Shown here: positions 61,097 through 64,000 of the stretch, one piece after another
How positions within the stretch are numbered: position 1 is the stretch's first letter
How the letters are laid out: each line of letters opens with the position of its first letter
Assembly: GCA_001939145.1 (NCBI GenBank)
Contig: LSRX01000253.1
Location: 390,890-454,889 of the forward strand
Direction: 5' to 3'
Length of the DNA: 64,000 nt
Source: Symbiodinium microadriaticum
Lineage: Eukaryota > Sar > Dinophyceae > Suessiales > Symbiodiniaceae
The notes under the pieces: generated by a model
What the model was told of the DNA's origin: nothing
The model's input: only the letters and a program-made list of their open reading frames with translations
Databases searched by the model: none
Translations under genes and position numbers: made by a program

Positions 61097-63926
61097 CTAC
61101 TGCTATCACTGCCACTTCCAATTCTACTGCTGCTACTGCAACTGCTACTGGTACTGCTGCTTAGCATTATTTTTCCTGCCACTGCACCTGCAGTCGCGGC
61201 TCAGTGCTAGCACAGCAAAGGCTTTACAAGCATAGCAGCTATGGCGCCGTTATATCCTAGGCCATCACGGCGGCCCTTGACACCGCTGATTCGCAGTTGC
61301 GCCATTTGTTGTTTTCCTGCATGTGTGAGACCCGAAAGAAGGTCCAAAGCCCGATTACACACCGTATCGACGAGATCGGAAGGTTTCTACTGGAGATCTT
61401 CGGAGCTTGGGGCTTAGGGCAGTTCCTTGATCGGTGTCGGTGTCTGGTCGTTTTGCCTTGCGGTGTGGTCTTGTTGCTTGCCAAATTTGCATTGGCAGGC
61501 CGTCTTTGAGAAGTACAAGCCCACGCATGTCATCCATTTAGCTGCCCGTGTGGGAGGGCTCTTCCACAACATGGCGAAGAAAGTGGAGTTGCTTGACATA
61601 CATTGCAATTGTTGTAGGGAGCAGACTACACTGTCGCTTGGGGCTTTCTCATAGATCTGAAAATTCGGACCATGCAGGTCTCGCAAGATCTGAGCATCAC
61701 ACTTGCTGTAAGAGTTGCGAGGTGTCTCGCATATATCATACGGTTGATGATACCAATCCTGCATTACCCATAAATATTTCCCATAATTTAGGGTCCTTAA
61801 GGTCATGCAGGGTTTATATCATGAACAGTAGTGACATGTCTCGCCAATATAGCTTTCGACAAGAGTGGTGGAGGAATCAGTGATTAGTAGTCACTAGTCG
61901 TCGTCATCGTCGTTGCACTTAGCAGCAGGAGCCGTCGTCGCACCTACAACCTACAAAATAAGGTTCTATCGGGAAAATACCCTCATGAACGACAACATCA
62001 TGGAGTGCTGCCGTATTTACGGAGCGTCTTGGGCTGCAAGTGCTGTATGCATCGGCGACCATGCCAGTACATATGTGGAAACAGGAGATGGCAGAGGTGT
62101 AAATTGAAAGAGAAAACACTGCATGAATACGCAGGTCACACTGACGCTCAACAGCAAGGATAAGCTGTTCACGAATGCATACGACAAGTTCTGGCGCTAC
62201 ATGGACATCACTTGCCATGTTTACAAAGCCGTTCGTTGTCCCTGGCCAGAATCTTCACCTTTACCATCTCCGATGTCATGACTATCATCGTTTAGTCTAT
62301 GTTATGCGTCATTTGCAGTCGCAGTCGGACTACTCGGCTCAGTGCCCAGAAAGCCAGCAATTTTTTGTGGCTTTGAGCCCGATGGGTTAGTCCTAGTCTG
62401 GGGTGTGTGCATGTGGTTTAGGGGTCGATGGTGCTGCGCTTCACAGGTGTAAGTTCGGGCCCGTAAGTGTTGCAAGACAATGGGTGCTCGAGGCACCGGG
62501 CCTGACTCTGAGGGGGTCGAGCGAGCAAGCACGGACACTCGGGAGATGGATCGATATGGTTTATTGAGTCTGCGCGGAGTGCATGTGGATATTAAGCAAG
62601 CAACATCTGCAGCAAAGTGTTTGAAGGTTTGAGGGACCAGAAAGGATGGGGGCCGTCTGCCTTAATTAATTAGGCAAGTATTTCTGGATTTAGGGCTTTC
62701 GCGGGTTAATGTGAGAATCTGATTAAGAAACCTCCCCATATAACTCCAAAATAGAAGGATTTATATAAAGAACCCTAATCAAGACTCAAGGTTTCTAAAT
62801 CAGGTGCCTGTACTAGGATTTCGATCTGGAGATCTGGAGAGTCTAAACGACCGCAAGGAGGATTTGGGTCTGAACTACTACTAAACACTAAACCCTAAAC
62901 CCCTAAACCCTATATAGGTGTGGCTCTGCTCGCATTTCGAAGTCCTCCGGTGATACGTGGGCTCAGGTCAAGAAGCTGGTCTCGTGCCTGTCGACATGCA
63001 TCCCGGAGAGAAGCGCAGGGTTGAGGGTTAAGGGTTTAGGGCTGCTGAATCGGCGCAAAGTGTCGGTTGTACAGGGCGCAGCTGGCATGCAAACTAGATG
63101 GCAGTCTTCAATTTGATTTTGCTTGGGTTGCAGAGTAGCGCATTGTCATCATGTTCTTTGTGCAGGCAGAAGATTTTGCAACCGCAAAATCTTAGAATCA
63201 CCGAGTTTAACAGTTCTTTCCCAGACGTGATTTCGGGCCGAGGGCTGGTGGTGGGGAGGCAGTGGGAGAGGGNGGGGGGCGGGCTGTAGGGTTTCACCCT
63301 CTGGGTTGCTGGACGAGGCTAGTCCAAAGGCTGAAGCCATAGAAATCTCCGGCAAGAAGGCCACATGCAGAAACGTCGAATGAATCGCTAATTACATGTT
63401 CATGCTTCCATCTCTGCCTGAGATTATGCCGGACATCCCTAAATATCCTAAACCCTAAACCCAATAACCCTAAGCCCTGAGCCCTGTACCCTATAAGCCT
63501 TAAGCCTACACCCTAAGCCCTAAACCCTAGACAACGTTTCGAGAATCCCTGTGCTTCCTTACATCTGCCTGAGACCCTCAGACCTAAAGACTCTGTGGTT
63601 TGTGGAGGTTTCGGGTTTTAAGGGTTTAGGGCTTTGGGGTTCTAGCGTTTTTTGGGTTTAGGGTTTAGGGTCTTAGGGTTTTAGGGCTTTGGGGTTCTAG
63701 CCTTGGGGTTAGAGGTTTAGAGTTTAGGATTCGTGGTAGGGTTGAAAGCTTTGGGCTTGCAGCTTTCGGGCTCAAGGTTTCCATCCTAAGACATCAGGGT
63801 TTGGGGTTTAGGGCTGCTTGAGATGAGCTTTTCTAAAATCCGCATTGAAATCGCATTGAAATCCCCATCCCCAGAAGCCATTGCGACTGAGGCATTTTTC
63901 CTGACAAGACAACCTATCCTATAGAT
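59207..63926 (+). CDS. GDP-L-fucose synthase, N-terminal half (8 exons, runs off window)
   Basis: NADPH-dependent epimerase/reductase that converts GDP-4-keto-6-deoxymannose to GDP-L-fucose in the cytosol (short-chain dehydrogenase family). Exons, all phase-compatible: 1, 59207-59234 ([10 protein letters not shown]); 2, 59806-59840 ([11 protein letters not shown], the Rossmann nucleotide loop GxGxxG); 3, 60364-60402 ([13 protein letters not shown]); 4, 60760-60810 ([17 protein letters not shown]); 5, 61499-61587 ([29 protein letters not shown]); 6, 61963-62023 ([20 protein letters not shown]); 7, 62967-62997 ([10 protein letters not shown]); 8, 63892-63926 ([11 protein letters not shown]). 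The order and spacing follow the animal/protist form of the enzyme ([40 protein letters not shown]). Introns 1, 2, 6 and 7 start with GC, the others with GT; all end in AG. The catalytic Tyr/Lys (YxxxK) half lies beyond the window. No break is seen, so the gene is probably functional. Introns hold two family A elements, telomere-like tracts and a (CTA)n array. Confidence 0.9.
59278..59380. mobile_element. Foldback element family A, copy 8 (fucose synthase intron 1)
   Basis: CAGTTGATGATATCAATCCTGC ... GGATGTGTATCATCAACAG, 103 bp. TA precedes the left end; AA follows the right end. Confidence 0.75.
59680..59800 (-). repeat. CCCTAAA tract in intron 1
   Basis: CCCTAAACCCTAAGCCGTAA and variants end only a few bases before the exon 2 acceptor. 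Confidence 0.8.
60835..61160 (+). repeat. (CTA)n array in fucose synthase intron 4
   Basis: CTACTACTACT with AACTACAACTACAACTGCTA blocks duplicated (60865-60935 and 61010-61060). It lies wholly within intron 4 (60811-61498), so its long Thr, Leu, Tyr or Ser frames are not coding. Confidence 0.95.
61741..61828. mobile_element. Foldback element family A, copy 9 (fucose synthase intron 5)
   Basis: TA|CGGTTGATGATACCAATCC ... GGGTTTATATCATGAACAG|TA; 88 bp, centre shortened. Confidence 0.75.
62131..62284 (+). CDS. Exon-like frame inside fucose synthase intron 6
   Basis: After an AG acceptor (ACGCAG) the frame reads [40 protein letters not shown] and ends at TGA. Strongly protein-like, yet it lies between exons 6 and 7, which join in phase without it, and the fucose synthase family has no such insert. 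It could be an alternative exon, a captured gene fragment or a nested gene. Confidence 0.4.
62420..62960. other. Remainder of intron 6
   Basis: GGTTTCTTAATCAGATTCTC region: 62715-62805 has an imperfect inverted pair (GATTAAGAAACC / GGTTTCTAAATC), probably another foldback element. CCCTAAA at 62885-62910. Confidence 0.4.
62998..63891 (+). other. Intron 7 of fucose synthase
   Basis: It begins GCATCC (GC donor) and ends ACTGAG. It contains CCCTAAA (63450-63530) and TTTAGGG (63600-63720) arrays in opposite orientation, one ambiguous base at 63273, and a short hairpin (AGATTTTGCAACCGCAAAATCT at 63171-63192). Confidence 0.75.
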
Positions 63927-64000
63927 GTGGCTCGGCTGCAGGCCACGTCGTCTTAGGGCTGGTGTGAGGGCCCGGGCTTGTCTGGCGGTGACTAAATAAC

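Noticed and set aside
60738..61235. Long Val, Leu, Thr, Tyr and Ser frames
   Set aside because: They lie in (CTA)n inside intron 4 of the fucose synthase gene.

Overview
The window looks like nuclear DNA of an alveolate, most likely a dinoflagellate (Symbiodiniaceae-like); a chromerid is the main alternative. The reasons are: degenerate TTTAGGG/CCCTAAA telomere-type heptamers scattered through nearly all non-coding DNA on both strands; many trinucleotide and (TA/CA/TATG)n microsatellites; very short exons (about 30-90 nt) in introns of a few hundred bases; and splice donors that are GC as well as GT. No bacterial operon, rRNA or tRNA was found, and nearly all long open frames lie in low-complexity sequence. 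|| Layout. 0-9 kb: telomere-like DNA with several short exon-like + strand islands and foldback (MITE-like) elements. 9-16 kb: mostly repeats, microsatellites and an assembly gap. 16.2-18.2 kb: an integrated replicon-like element. It has a 1.88 kb period, two ~130 bp direct repeats carrying CGGAGTA iterons and a hairpin, and between them a minus-strand gene for a J-domain + HUH Rep endonuclease + superfamily 3 helicase, broken by two frame changes. 18.5-34 kb: triplet repeats, telomere-like arrays (including a large inverted array at 25.2-25.7 kb, a 22-bp satellite at 29.0 kb and a segmental duplication at 29.3-30.1 kb) and isolated coding-like islands. 34.1-38.1 kb: GC-richer coding-like islands of unknown product. 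40.2-42.3 kb: an unrecognised multi-exon + strand gene with phase-compatible exons. 43.4-44.2 kb: second gap. 44-58 kb: repeats, foldback elements and triplet arrays. 59.2-63.9 kb: the clearest gene, the N-terminal half of GDP-L-fucose synthase in eight small + strand exons, running off the right end. || How it fits together. The recognisable host genes read on the + strand, which would suit dinoflagellate unidirectional clusters, and their introns are filled with telomere-like tracts, triplet repeats and short foldback elements. At least ten foldback families are present. Family A (about 103 bp, TA-flanked) has nine copies, two of them inside fucose synthase introns; family B begins exactly at a predicted exon/intron border. 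The Rep element is the most unusual item: its J-HUH-SF3 architecture is reminiscent of polyomavirus large T antigen, but its motifs are of the geminivirus/CRESS-DNA type.
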